From positions 372,001 through 436,000 of the forward strand of contig NZ_WBJY01000002.1 of NCBI RefSeq assembly GCF_008831085.1: a stretch of 64,000 nucleotides of DNA, in the 5' to 3' direction. The DNA is from Pseudoclavibacter endophyticus. Lineage in GTDB: Bacteria; Actinomycetota; Actinomycetes; Actinomycetales; Microbacteriaceae. The notes beneath the pieces are model-generated. The model worked only from the letters and a program-made list of their open reading frames with translations. It ran no database searches and was not told the DNA's origin. The translations under genes were made by a program, and so were the position numbers. Below, in pieces: positions 26,951-35,361 of the stretch. Position 1 is the first letter of the stretch; every line of letters starts with the position of its first letter.

Positions 26951-27302
26951 CCTCGAGCGCGAGGGGTGTCGGCCCGCCACTCGGTGCACGCATCGCAATC
27001 GCAGTGTTCTCAGACTGAACCGATAAGGGACCATCCCCTTCGGGCACCTACTGCGCGTGACGCCGCGTGCCGGCTCCTGTTCGCGCGCGGCGGGCCGATC
27101 GTCGACGGCCTTTCCGGTGATAACAGATCGCCGGTCGCCCTAGACACCGACCAATGCGTGTCATATGCTGAACTTCAACACTGGCATGCGAACAGCATCC
27201 GCGACGACGCGGAGCGCCGAGGTGGAGGCGAGTTTGTCGCTCCACACATGAGGGCGACAGGTCTCGCGGCGCGATCGCGCCCCGACCGTAAGGAGTGAGG
27301 GA
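26951..27302. other. Intergenic region, 352 bp, before the monooxygenase operon
   Basis: No gene is apparent on either strand. The first part holds the GTTC-N7-GAAC dyad (27006-27020), an operator candidate. A/T-richer sequence around 27155-27180 (CATATG-containing) could supply a -10 element for the monooxygenase gene. TAAGGAGTGAGG immediately before 27303 is a strong ribosome site. Confidence 0.4.
27006..27020. promoter_or_regulatory. GTTC-N7-GAAC inverted repeat upstream of the monooxygenase operon
   Basis: Perfect 4+4 bp dyad with a 7-base spacer (GTTC TCAGACT GAAC). It shares core and spacing with the stronger dyad at 37472-37494. It is a candidate operator for the IclR protein encoded just upstream; no direct evidence. 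Confidence 0.35.
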
Positions 27303-28652
27303 ATGGCCCAGGCACGGGACAGGCAGCTGGTGCTGACGATGTTCATGGTCGGCTTCGGCTTCCACAACGACGCGTGGCGTTCGCCGAGCAGCCGCGCCGA
27401 CGAGATCGGACAACTGTCACTCATTCGCGACATGGCGCAGGCGGCCGAGCGCGCACGCCTCGACGCGGTGTTCTTCGCGGACAGCTACGGGGCGAAGGGA
27501 CTGCGCGACGGGAACTACCGCGGCGCATCCCTGTACGAACCCATCGCGGTTATGGGCGCACTGAGCGGGCACACCGACAAGATCGGGATGATCGGCACGC
27601 AGTCGACTTCCTGGAGCGAGCCGTACACGGTCGCGCGACAGTTCGCGAGCCTCGATGCCCTCACCGGTGGCCGGGTGGGGTGGAACATCGTGACCTCGAC
27701 GCGCGGCAACGAGAACGTCGGGCGTGACGAGATGCCGCTTCCAGAACTGCGCTACCGGCGGGCGATGGAGTTCGTCGACGTCGTCACGAAGCTCTGGGAC
27801 ACCTGGGATGCGGACGCGGTCGTCGATGATCGAGCGAACGCGCTGTGGGTCGATCCCGACCGAATTCGGGAGATCAACCACCGCGGCGAGTTCTTCGGCG
27901 TGCAGGGGCCGCTCACGATCCCCAGATCGCCGCAGGAGTGGCCGGTCATGGTGCAGGCGGGCCAATCGGCCGACGGCATTGAGCTCGGGTCCTCCTACGC
28001 CGACATCATCTACGCCGTGCAGCCCGAGAAGGCCGCGGCGATCGAGTTCTACAATATGTACAAGCAGAGGGTCCGCGACAAGGGTCGCGACCCGGAGCGG
28101 GTGAAAATCCTGCCGGGCATCATGCCGGTCGTCGGGGCGACCCAATCGGAGGCGGACGACCTCGCGGCCGAGCTGGCCGATTGCATCGTCGAGTCGCGCG
28201 CACGCGACACGCTCGAAAAGACGCTCGACCTTGACGTCAGTGACCTCGAGCCGGGCGACCGCATCCCGCAAGAGCGTTTCATCGCCGGAGCGAACCGGGT
28301 GAAGCGCTGGTACCTCTTCCGCGACCTCGCGAAAGAGCTGACCCTGCGTGAGCTCATGGTGCACGTCTCGCGCTCACTCGGACATCGCTTCCTGATCGGC
28401 ACGCCCGCGAGCATCGCGGACAGCATGATCGATTGGTTCGAGGCGCGGGCCTGCGACGGCTACAACTTCAACCCACCGAGTGTCCCCGAGGGAATGAACA
28501 ACATGTTCGAACTCCTCGTTCCCGAGCTTCAGGAGCGCGGATACTTCCCGACCGACTACGTCGGGGACACGTTCCGAGAGCGTTCGGGACTGATGGTCTC
28601 AGACGACGACGTCGCGCGCGTCCGCGCGAAATATGTGAAGACGAAACCGTGA
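27303..28652 (+). CDS. LLM-class flavin-dependent monooxygenase (NtaA/SnaA/DszA family)
   Basis: FMNH2-dependent monooxygenase of the nitrilotriacetate monooxygenase subgroup, which cleaves C-N or C-S bonds. The 449 aa length is typical. Seen are the N-terminal LVLTMFMVGFGFHNDAWR, the TIM-barrel segments LDAVFFADSYG and YTVARQFASLDALTGGRVGW followed by NIVTSTRGNENVG, and the C-terminal GYNFNPPSVPEGMNN, all family hallmarks. TAAGGAGTGAGG precedes the ATG. Such enzymes need a separate flavin reductase, and none is encoded in this window. It is the first enzyme of the island and probably carries out the first attack on the imported substrate. Confidence 0.92.
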   Translation: MAQARDRQLVLTMFMVGFGFHNDAWRSPSSRADEIGQLSLIRDMAQAAERARLDAVFFADSYGAKGLRDGNYRGASLYEPIAVMGALSGHTDKIGMIGTQSTSWSEPYTVARQFASLDALTGGRVGWNIVTSTRGNENVGRDEMPLPELRYRRAMEFVDVVTKLWDTWDADAVVDDRANALWVDPDRIREINHRGEFFGVQGPLTIPRSPQEWPVMVQAGQSADGIELGSSYADIIYAVQPEKAAAIEFYNMYKQRVRDKGRDPERVKILPGIMPVVGATQSEADDLAAELADCIVESRARDTLEKTLDLDVSDLEPGDRIPQERFIAGANRVKRWYLFRDLAKELTLRELMVHVSRSLGHRFLIGTPASIADSMIDWFEARACDGYNFNPPSVPEGMNNMFELLVPELQERGYFPTDYVGDTFRERSGLMVSDDDVARVRAKYVKTKP

Positions 28653-28681
28653 ACATCGGCTCTGCAGAGAGGCAGTAGGCA

Positions 28682-30277
28682 ATGAACATGAGAAGGACCC
28701 TGAAAAAGAGGGGCGGCGCGGCGATCGCCATTGCAGCGGTCGGCGCGTTAGCGCTGACGGCATGTGCCACCGCCGACAGCGGGGAGGGCGAGACCCTCAC
28801 GTACGTGTTCGCGATCGACGATGACCCTCGAGGGATGAATGCGCAGTTCGTGCGGGTTCCCGAGGCATCGATGTTCAGCGCGCAGATGCTCGAGCCCCTC
28901 ATCTTCATGTCGAGCGACTACGAGTTGACTCCCGGACTGGCGGAGAGCTGGGAGCTGAGTGACGACGGGCTGGAGCTCGTCTTCACCCTGCGCGAGGGGG
29001 TCACGTGGCACGACGGAGAGCCGTTCACCGCCGAAGACGTCAAGTTCAACTTCGAGGAGATTGACCCGGTGTCGTCGTACAGCTGGTCGATCGAGAGCGT
29101 GCTCGAGTCGATCGAGATCGAAGGCGACACCGAGGTCACCCTGTCCCTCAGCGAGCCCTTCGGGCCGTTGCTCGAAGCCATCAGCCAGCACTACATGCTT
29201 CCTCAGCACATCTATGAGGGCACCGAATACATCACGAACGACGCGAACATGGCCCCGATCGGCACCGGGCCGATGATGTTCGAGTCGTACTCGTCGGGCG
29301 AAGAGGTCACCCTCCTGAAGAACCCCGACTACTGGGGCGGTGAGATCGCGGTCGACCGCGCTGTGTTCCCGATCATGGGCGACGCGAACAGCCGCGCCGA
29401 AGCCCTGTTCTCGGGCGAGATCGACCAGGGCATCGTGCCCTTCTCGCAGCGCCCGCGCGTCGAAGAAGACCCGAACACCGTGTTCTTGGAGGAGACCGCG
29501 CACCCGCAGGTCGTCTCCCTCGGGTTCAACGCGCTCGGTGAATCGCTGCAGGATGCTGCCGTGCGTCAGGCCGTATACGCCGCTTTTGATCGTGAGAACA
29601 TTTCGGACGACGTGCTGCAGGGGCTGGGTGAACCTGCGAGGACCTTCTTCCCGGAGGCACTCGGCTGGGCCAACAGCCCGAACGTCGACCTACTGGAACA
29701 GTTTCCTCACGATGTCGACGCGATCAACCAGGCCCTCGACGATGCCGGCTTCCCCCGAGGCGACAACGGCGAGCGGTTCACGCTCGATATCCGCTATTCG
29801 ACCGCACGCCCGGACACCGCCGCCATTGCAGAGGTCGCGCAGTCAAAGCTGGCCGAGGTCGGCATCGGCCTCAACCTCATGGGTTCGGCGGGTGCGGTCT
29901 TCGCCGAGGCCGTCTTCACGGACAGTGACTTCGACCTCGTGCTCATCCCGAACACCTCAGGCGCAGACCCGAGTCTCGCGCTGGCCAACTGGTACGCCTG
30001 CAACGAGGAGAAGCTCCCGTCCGCGAACCCGTCGCAGCTCTGCGATGACCAGATCGACGCCGCCGTCGATGCCGCAGCCGCTACCTCGAACGTCGACGAG
30101 CGCAGTGAAGCCTTCGCCGCGATGTCGGAGCGGGCAGCGGAGGTCATGATCTACGCGCCGCTCGTCTGGTTCAACGGCACATTCCCGTCCGCGAATACCA
30201 CGCGATGGGACGGACAGACCGAGAAGCCCGTGGATACCTCGCGCGTGCCATGGACCAGCCTCACCCCGAAGGCGTGA
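28682..30277 (+). CDS. Family-5 solute-binding lipoprotein of an ABC transporter (copy 1)
   Basis: Extracytoplasmic substrate-binding protein of the peptide/nickel/opine class. The 531 aa precursor has a Lys/Arg-rich N-terminus, a hydrophobic core and a lipobox LTAC with Cys28 as the lipidated residue. The mature start YVFAIDDDPRGMNAQF and the segment LREGVTWHDGEPFTAEDVKFNFEE are standard SBP_bac_5 features. A paralogue lies at 43893-45476, and both share AIDDDPRGMNAQF. The matching permease and ATPase genes are about 9 kb downstream (39504-43234). It starts 29 nt after the monooxygenase stop. Confidence 0.93.
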   Translation: MNMRRTLKKRGGAAIAIAAVGALALTACATADSGEGETLTYVFAIDDDPRGMNAQFVRVPEASMFSAQMLEPLIFMSSDYELTPGLAESWELSDDGLELVFTLREGVTWHDGEPFTAEDVKFNFEEIDPVSSYSWSIESVLESIEIEGDTEVTLSLSEPFGPLLEAISQHYMLPQHIYEGTEYITNDANMAPIGTGPMMFESYSSGEEVTLLKNPDYWGGEIAVDRAVFPIMGDANSRAEALFSGEIDQGIVPFSQRPRVEEDPNTVFLEETAHPQVVSLGFNALGESLQDAAVRQAVYAAFDRENISDDVLQGLGEPARTFFPEALGWANSPNVDLLEQFPHDVDAINQALDDAGFPRGDNGERFTLDIRYSTARPDTAAIAEVAQSKLAEVGIGLNLMGSAGAVFAEAVFTDSDFDLVLIPNTSGADPSLALANWYACNEEKLPSANPSQLCDDQIDAAVDAAAATSNVDERSEAFAAMSERAAEVMIYAPLVWFNGTFPSANTTRWDGQTEKPVDTSRVPWTSLTPKA

Positions 30278-30282
30278 CCCCG

Positions 30283-30840
30283 ATGAACGAGCGGTTCGCG
30301 CGCATCCTCCCCGAGCAGATGACTCCCCAGCAGGAGGAGGTCTATGCGACGTTCCGGGGTGGCCCGGCCCTCGCGGTTCCGCATCCGACGGAAGGAGGGC
30401 TTTCCGGCCCACCCGGCCTGTGGTTGCTCAACCCCCGCCTGGCACAGATCTTCCGTTCGTTCAGTGGCGCACTGCGCTCGGAGCTGGGTCTCTCGAGCCG
30501 GTCGAAAGAGATCGCCGTGCTGCTGCACGCGCACCACCGCGCCAGTTCCTTCGAGGTGTTCGCGCACCGGCGGGCCGGCATGACCGCGGGGCTCTCGGAG
30601 GAGGAGGTCGAGGGCCTGGCGACACGCGTGCCTCCGGCGTTTGCAACCGACGAAGAACGCTCCGTGTTCGAGACCACGATCTCCCTCCTCGACAGGCAGG
30701 CGTTGGATGACGCGGAGTACGCCGCGGCGGTCGACGTGCTCGGCGAACGCCGGCTGTTCGAACTCGTGTCGCTCGTCGGCTTCTACGACATGATCGCCAC
30801 CCAGCTGGCCGTGTTCGGCGTGAAGGCACCGGGGGAGTAG
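30283..30840 (+). CDS. Carboxymuconolactone decarboxylase (CMD)-family protein (copy 1)
   Basis: A 185 aa all-helical CMD-like protein. It lacks the CxxC of AhpD peroxidases; instead FEVFAHRRAGMTAGL provides the Glu/His arrangement of the decarboxylase or lactonase-like branch. The ATG at 30283 is chosen because the paralogue at 43231 aligns from that Met (ERFARILPEQMT against KRLPRLMPDEMT). A GTG at 30274 overlapping the upstream stop is an alternative. In related pathways such proteins act on lactone or keto-acid intermediates; the reaction here is unknown. Confidence 0.88.
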   Translation: MNERFARILPEQMTPQQEEVYATFRGGPALAVPHPTEGGLSGPPGLWLLNPRLAQIFRSFSGALRSELGLSSRSKEIAVLLHAHHRASSFEVFAHRRAGMTAGLSEEEVEGLATRVPPAFATDEERSVFETTISLLDRQALDDAEYAAAVDVLGERRLFELVSLVGFYDMIATQLAVFGVKAPGE

Positions 30841-30858
30841 CCACACCCGCGACGGCGT

Positions 30859-30887
30859 TTCGCGGCGCCCGCGTCGGGCGCCGCGAA
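30859..30887. terminator. Strong hairpin without T-tract after the first CMD gene
   Basis: Perfect 12 bp stem TTCGCGGCGCCC / GGGCGCCGCGAA with a 5-base loop, starting 19 nt after the CMD stop. There is no clear U-run, so it may be a processing, stabilising or partial-termination element inside the operon rather than a full terminator. Confidence 0.55.
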
Positions 30888-30922
30888 GCATCACCATCGC
30901 GTTCGATATTGAGGAGATTTTT

Positions 30923-31825
30923 ATGGAAGCCAGTCCCGCTGTCACGAAACTACTTGACGGTCTCGTCGACATGCACTGCCACTCGGGCCCAGCGCCGTTC
31001 CCGCGCGAATTCGATCACGTGGAGGCCGCACGCGAAGGTGACCGCATCAACATGCGGGCATTCGTTTCGAAGTCGCACCACCACAGCACGGTCATGGATA
31101 TGAAGGCCGCCTACCGATCCTTCGAGGGAATCGGCACCAAGGCTTTTGGCGGCGTTGCCCTGAACAACCAGGTCGGCGGCCTCAATCCGTACGCCGTCGA
31201 GATGTGCGTGCGGATGGGGGGAAAAGTCGTATGGTTCCCCACTTTCTCGTCACGCCGGCACATCGAGTACCACGAACAGGCGGTATCACAGGGGTTCCCG
31301 CAGAGCGCGGTGCAGCTGACAACGGTTCCGGTGCTCGTGCACGACGACTCGGGCGCCCTCCGTCCCGAAGTGGCGCAGATCGCCGACATCGTCGAAGAGT
31401 CGGGGGCGGTGTTCAACGGGGGGCATCTGCATGCCGATGACATGTTCGAGGTGTTCTCAGTGGGGGCCGACCGAGGGGTGCAACGAATGGTCGCCAGTCA
31501 CCCGAACTTCATCACCGATCTCACGCCGCAGCAGGGGAAGGAGCTCGCAGATCTCGGGGTGTATCTCGAGCATGAAGTGGGCATGTACCTGCCGAATGAG
31601 CAGCCGTTCTTCGAGATCGACACGCTCATGGAGTGGCTCGAGGTGGTCGGCATCGAGCGAAGCTATTTCGCCTCGGATCTCGGCCAGATAGGCCGGACAC
31701 ATCCCGTCGACGCGTTCATCTACGTTGCCACGGCGTTGTTGGACCGCGGGGTGCCGGAGAAAGACCTCCGACGAATGTTCGTCGATACGCCCACGTATCT
31801 CATCGGTTTCGACGAGGCGGCCTGA
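30923..31825 (+). CDS. DUF6282-like metal-dependent hydrolase (amidohydrolase-type)
   Basis: A 300 aa protein with a metal-binding opening, DMHCHSGPAPFPREFDH (HxH), then FVSKSHHHSTVMD and the strand FGGVALNNQVGGLNPYAVE. Later come FNGGHLHADD, VASHPNF and FASDLGQIGRTHPVD, which place further His and Asp residues where amidohydrolase-superfamily ligands sit. It fits DUF6282 and related lactonase or amidase-like proteins. GAGGAG lies 7-8 nt before the ATG. It is placed between the CMD and BKACE genes, consistent with opening a cyclic or amide intermediate (inference). Confidence 0.78.
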   Translation: MEASPAVTKLLDGLVDMHCHSGPAPFPREFDHVEAAREGDRINMRAFVSKSHHHSTVMDMKAAYRSFEGIGTKAFGGVALNNQVGGLNPYAVEMCVRMGGKVVWFPTFSSRRHIEYHEQAVSQGFPQSAVQLTTVPVLVHDDSGALRPEVAQIADIVEESGAVFNGGHLHADDMFEVFSVGADRGVQRMVASHPNFITDLTPQQGKELADLGVYLEHEVGMYLPNEQPFFEIDTLMEWLEVVGIERSYFASDLGQIGRTHPVDAFIYVATALLDRGVPEKDLRRMFVDTPTYLIGFDEAA

Positions 31826-31855
31826 CGCGCCACGCGCGCAGAGGGAGGAGCAGTC

Positions 31856-32788
31856 ATGCGTCAAACGCAGAACGTCATCATCAGCACTGCCGTGACGGGG
31901 AGCATCAATGTTCCCTCGCAGAGCGACTACCTGCCTCTCAGCGCGGAGCAGATCGTCACGGCATCGCTCGAAGCGGTGGCGGCCGGGTCCGCGATCATCC
32001 ATCTGCACGCGAGGCACCCCGATGGCCGGCCCGCGTTCGACAGCTCCGTCTTCGAGCAAATCGTGCCGCCGATCGTCAGCCAAACCGACGCGGTCGTCAA
32101 CATCAGCACCGGCGGCTCGCCGGCCATGTCGATGGAGCAACGGCTCGCGGGGGCGAAGCGCTTCAGCCCCGAGCTCGCGTCACTCAACATGGGCTCCATG
32201 AACTTGGTGTATTCGGGCATCGCCGAACGCGTGCAGCACTGGAAACACGACTGGGAAAAGCCGTACGTCGAGAGAAGCTACGGGAATCCGTTCATCAACA
32301 CCTTCGAGCAGATCGAGACGATCCTCACCACGCTCGGCCGGCACGGCGGCACCCGGTTCGAGTTCGAGTGCTACGACATCGGCCATCTCACCTCACTCGC
32401 CTATTTCGCCGATCGGGGGCTGGCTTCGCCACCGTTTTTCATCCAAGGGGTCTTCGGCATCCTTGGCGGAATCGGGGCCGACCCCGAGCACCTCGACCAC
32501 ATGGTGGAGACGGCCGACAAGCTGTTCGGTGACGACTACCAGTTCTCCGCCTTCGCAGCGGGGCGCCAGCAGATGCCCTTCGCCGAGCGAAGCGCGGCGC
32601 TCGGCGGCAACGTGCGAGTCGGCCTGGAGGACAGCCTGTGGATCGGCCCGGGCGAACTCGCCGTCAGCAATGCGCAACAGGTCGAACGCATCACGACAGT
32701 CATCGAAGGCATGGGCAAGACCATTGCCACCCCCGACGACGCACGACGAATGCTCGGTCTCAAAGGGCGCGACCGGCTCACTCTCTAG
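31856..32788 (+). CDS. BKACE-family (DUF849) beta-keto acid cleavage enzyme
   Basis: Zinc enzyme that reacts a beta-keto acid with acetyl-CoA, giving acetoacetate and a new acyl-CoA; the founding member is the 3-keto-5-aminohexanoate cleavage enzyme Kce. The 310 aa protein shows the family zinc motif IIHLHARHPDGRPAFD (HxH), the loop NISTGGSPAMSMEQRL, and LNMGSMNLVYSG. The C-terminal GNVRVGLEDSLW holds the metal/substrate Glu. Substrate specificity in this family is very diverse. Its presence predicts that the island's substrate is converted to a beta-keto acid. Confidence 0.92.
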   Translation: MRQTQNVIISTAVTGSINVPSQSDYLPLSAEQIVTASLEAVAAGSAIIHLHARHPDGRPAFDSSVFEQIVPPIVSQTDAVVNISTGGSPAMSMEQRLAGAKRFSPELASLNMGSMNLVYSGIAERVQHWKHDWEKPYVERSYGNPFINTFEQIETILTTLGRHGGTRFEFECYDIGHLTSLAYFADRGLASPPFFIQGVFGILGGIGADPEHLDHMVETADKLFGDDYQFSAFAAGRQQMPFAERSAALGGNVRVGLEDSLWIGPGELAVSNAQQVERITTVIEGMGKTIATPDDARRMLGLKGRDRLTL

Positions 32789-32801
32789 AAGGGAATCTCC
32801 T

Positions 32802-33713
32802 ATGACGATGTATGCCGCCGACGACATTCGATCGAAACTCGCGCCACCTGCGCAATCGAATCCCGCCGACCCATCACTGCCGGTCAAGCCCGCGCAATAC
32901 CTCGAATTCCTCGAGCTCGAGCCGAACGAGGTCACGGAACGCGGGAGTCGCACCTGGCACGTACGATCGACCAACGCCGTGCTCTCGTTCACCGAGGCGA
33001 AGGCGGGCGACGTCTTCCGGCGCGCCGATCAGCCGGACGAGTACACCGTGCTGAGCTATTCCGAGAGCGCCCCGATGCGCATCGTCGCGAAGGGCGACGA
33101 GCACGTCGTGGCCGAGCCGGCCTTCGCCGTCGTGCCCCCGGGCGCGAGCACGGTCGAGGTGCTCGAAGACGGGGTGCTCGTTCGGCTCTTCTCCGCCAAC
33201 GCGGACGACCTCCGCACGGCGGCGCTGAACGCCGACGCGTACGCCGACCCCGATCTCCGCGTCGCGCCGCTGCGCCCTGGGCCCGATCCGCAAGGCGGCT
33301 TCCGTCTGCGCGTCTACCCGCTCGCGGATGCACCGATCTCGCCAGACCGGTTCGGGCGCATCTTCCGCACGACGAACCTCATGGTGAACTTCGTGCCGGA
33401 AGAGACCGGCCCGCGTGACGCGACGAAACTCTCGCCCCACTTCCACGATGACTTCGAACAGCTCTCGTTCGGCGTCAAGGGGCGCTTCACCCACCATGTC
33501 CGGTACCCGTGGGGCCCCGACTCGACGCTGTGGCGCGACGACGAGCACCGCGACGTCGGCACGCCGTCGGTGTGCATCATCCCGCCGCCCACCGTGCACA
33601 CGTCACAGGGCAGCGGCACGCACCAGCAGCTCCTCGACATCTTCGCGCCGCCGCGCGAGGACTTCGCGGAGGCCGGCTGGGTGCTCAACGCCGACGACTA
33701 CCCCGCCGAGTGA
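32802..33713 (+). CDS. Cupin-domain protein
   Basis: A 303 aa protein. The ATG at 32802 follows GAAGGGA. The C-terminal half contains a cupin motif: LSPHFHDDFEQLSFGVKG (two His and Glu) followed by a second-motif region CIIPPPTVHTSQGSGTHQQ. The N-terminal half looks like a second, degenerate beta-barrel (VLSYSESAPMRIVA, FAVVPPGASTVEVL), so it may be a bicupin with one metal site. Function could be a dioxygenase, isomerase or sugar-type epimerase; the sequence does not decide. It overlaps the possible GTG start of the aldolase gene by 4 nt. Confidence 0.82.
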   Translation: MTMYAADDIRSKLAPPAQSNPADPSLPVKPAQYLEFLELEPNEVTERGSRTWHVRSTNAVLSFTEAKAGDVFRRADQPDEYTVLSYSESAPMRIVAKGDEHVVAEPAFAVVPPGASTVEVLEDGVLVRLFSANADDLRTAALNADAYADPDLRVAPLRPGPDPQGGFRLRVYPLADAPISPDRFGRIFRTTNLMVNFVPEETGPRDATKLSPHFHDDFEQLSFGVKGRFTHHVRYPWGPDSTLWRDDEHRDVGTPSVCIIPPPTVHTSQGSGTHQQLLDIFAPPREDFAEAGWVLNADDYPAE

Positions 33714-33718
33714 CCGCC

Positions 33719-34540
33719 ATGCCAACACGGCGAAGCCGCTTCCGCGCGGCCGTTGCGGATACTGACCGGCCGGCGATCGGGACCTGGGTCAAGCTCCCGG
33801 TAATGGAGAGCATCGAGATGTCCGCTGCCGCGGGCTTCGACTTCGTCGTCATCGACCTCGAGCACTCGGCCATGAGCACCGAGACGGCGTTTCGCCAGAT
33901 CGGTGTCGCACTGCTGGCCGGCCTGTCACCGATCGCGCGTGTGCCCGCGCTCGACGGCGGGATGGTGTCGAGGTTGCTGGACGCTGGGGCCGAGGGCATC
34001 ATGCTGCCGCACGTCGACACGGCCGCCGACGCTGAAGCCGCCGTTGCGGCGATGCGGTTCGCGCCGCGGGGCGACCGCGGGATGGGGCCGACCAGTCGAG
34101 CCGGTGCATGGGGGCTCGGGTCATACGACGAGTACGTGCGCTACGGGCAAGAAGAAGCGGTCCTCATCGCGCAGATCGAGAGCGCCCTCGCGGTCGAGAA
34201 CGCAGCGGGCATAGCGAGGGTTCCCGGTGTGGATGCACTGCTGATCGGCTCCACGGACTTGGCGGCCTCCGAGGGGCGCGCTGGGTCCGATCCTGTCGTG
34301 CAGGCACTGATGGCGGAGGCGGTCGCGGCCGCGCGCTCTGCGGGCACGCCGATCGGCAACGCCGGCGGCGTCGCCCCCGAGTCGGTGCAGGCGGCCGCAG
34401 ACAACGGCTATTCGTTCAGCGTCATGAGCAATGACGCGACCCTCCTGGCGGCAGCGCTGAGTGCCGCCGCTACAGCGGGGCGCACGGCACAGTATCGCCA
34501 CGATGACGGCGTGCGTCGTCGAAAGGACATTGACCAATGA
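33719..34540 (+). CDS. HpcH/HpaI-family aldolase
   Basis: Class II metal-dependent aldolase that splits 2-keto-hydroxy acids into pyruvate plus an aldehyde, or related cleavages. The protein (273 aa) shows GTWVKLPVMESIEMSAAAGF, VVIDLEHSAM (DxEH), the metal-site strands EGIMLPHVDTAADAE and PRGDRGMGPTSRA, and LLIGSTDLAASEG. The start could be ATG 33719 or GTG 33710, which would give a GTGA overlap; I use the ATG since the family usually begins shortly before the NRFRAA-like segment. The stop overlaps the SDR start by 4 nt. Confidence 0.9.
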   Translation: MPTRRSRFRAAVADTDRPAIGTWVKLPVMESIEMSAAAGFDFVVIDLEHSAMSTETAFRQIGVALLAGLSPIARVPALDGGMVSRLLDAGAEGIMLPHVDTAADAEAAVAAMRFAPRGDRGMGPTSRAGAWGLGSYDEYVRYGQEEAVLIAQIESALAVENAAGIARVPGVDALLIGSTDLAASEGRAGSDPVVQALMAEAVAAARSAGTPIGNAGGVAPESVQAAADNGYSFSVMSNDATLLAAALSAAATAGRTAQYRHDDGVRRRKDIDQ

Positions 34541-35334
34541 GTCATGGGAATGCAATGCAACAGAGCGGCACCGCGCCGGACAATGGCCTCCTCGCAGGGA
34601 AAGTCGTCTTGGTCGTCGGGGCGAGCAGCGGAATCGGGGCCGAGGCCGCGCGCGTGTTCACCGCCGAAGGTGCATCGGTCATGCTCGCCGCACGGTCGTC
34701 GGAGCGCTTGCGCGAGATCGTCGACGAGCTGACACGTGGCGGACATGACGCCGCCGCCGTCTCGGGCGACGTCGCGGTCGCGGACGATGTCGCGCGCTTC
34801 GTCGACGAGACGATCTCGCGGTTCGGCCGACTCGATGGTGCATTCAACAACGCCGGCATCGGTCAGGGCGGCCGGCTCGATGACGTGTCGGAGGACGAGT
34901 TCGACCGGGTCATGAACGTTAACGTCAAAGGCGTCTGGCTCTGCCTGCGCGAGCAGGTGCGCGTCATGCGCCCCGCCGGCTCGGGAGCGATCGTCAACGT
35001 CAGCAGCATCGGCGGACTCCGCGGCAGCCCCGGATTCGGCGCATACCAGGCGACGAAGCACGCGGTGATCGGCCTGACACGTACTGCGGCGCATGACAAC
35101 GGCCCCGACGGAATACGGGTGAATGTCGTTGCGCCAGGTCCGGTCCTCACCTCAATGGTGATGAAACCGGACGGCGAATTGCCCGACGGCGTGAAGGCTC
35201 GAATCGCTGCGACTCCGCTGCGCAAGGCGGGTGCGCCGGAAGAGGTCGCTCAGAGCGCGGCGTGGCTGCTCAGCGACCGCGCGAGTCATGTGAGCGGCGC
35301 TGTCCTCACCGTCGACGGCGGCTATACCGCGTAG
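34537..35334 (+). CDS. Short-chain dehydrogenase/reductase (classical SDR)
   Basis: NAD(P)-dependent oxidoreductase of 265 aa. The cofactor loop is VVGASSGIGAEAARVF, followed by NNAGIGQGG, the active-site Ser in VNVSSIGGLRG, and the catalytic YxxxK as YQATK. The C-terminal end VSGAVLTVDGGYTA is typical of FabG-like SDRs. The coenzyme could be NADP, since ARSSERL follows the second strand. It overlaps the aldolase stop by 4 nt (ATGA), so a paired oxidation-cleavage step is plausible. Confidence 0.92.
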   Translation: MSHGNAMQQSGTAPDNGLLAGKVVLVVGASSGIGAEAARVFTAEGASVMLAARSSERLREIVDELTRGGHDAAAVSGDVAVADDVARFVDETISRFGRLDGAFNNAGIGQGGRLDDVSEDEFDRVMNVNVKGVWLCLREQVRVMRPAGSGAIVNVSSIGGLRGSPGFGAYQATKHAVIGLTRTAAHDNGPDGIRVNVVAPGPVLTSMVMKPDGELPDGVKARIAATPLRKAGAPEEVAQSAAWLLSDRASHVSGAVLTVDGGYTA

Positions 35335-35361
35335 CCGCGGTGGATCAACACGAGGAGAACC

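Noticed and set aside
30283..30840. CMD-family proteins as AhpD peroxidases
   Set aside because: Neither copy has the CxxC motif; only the Glu/His pattern of the other branch is present.
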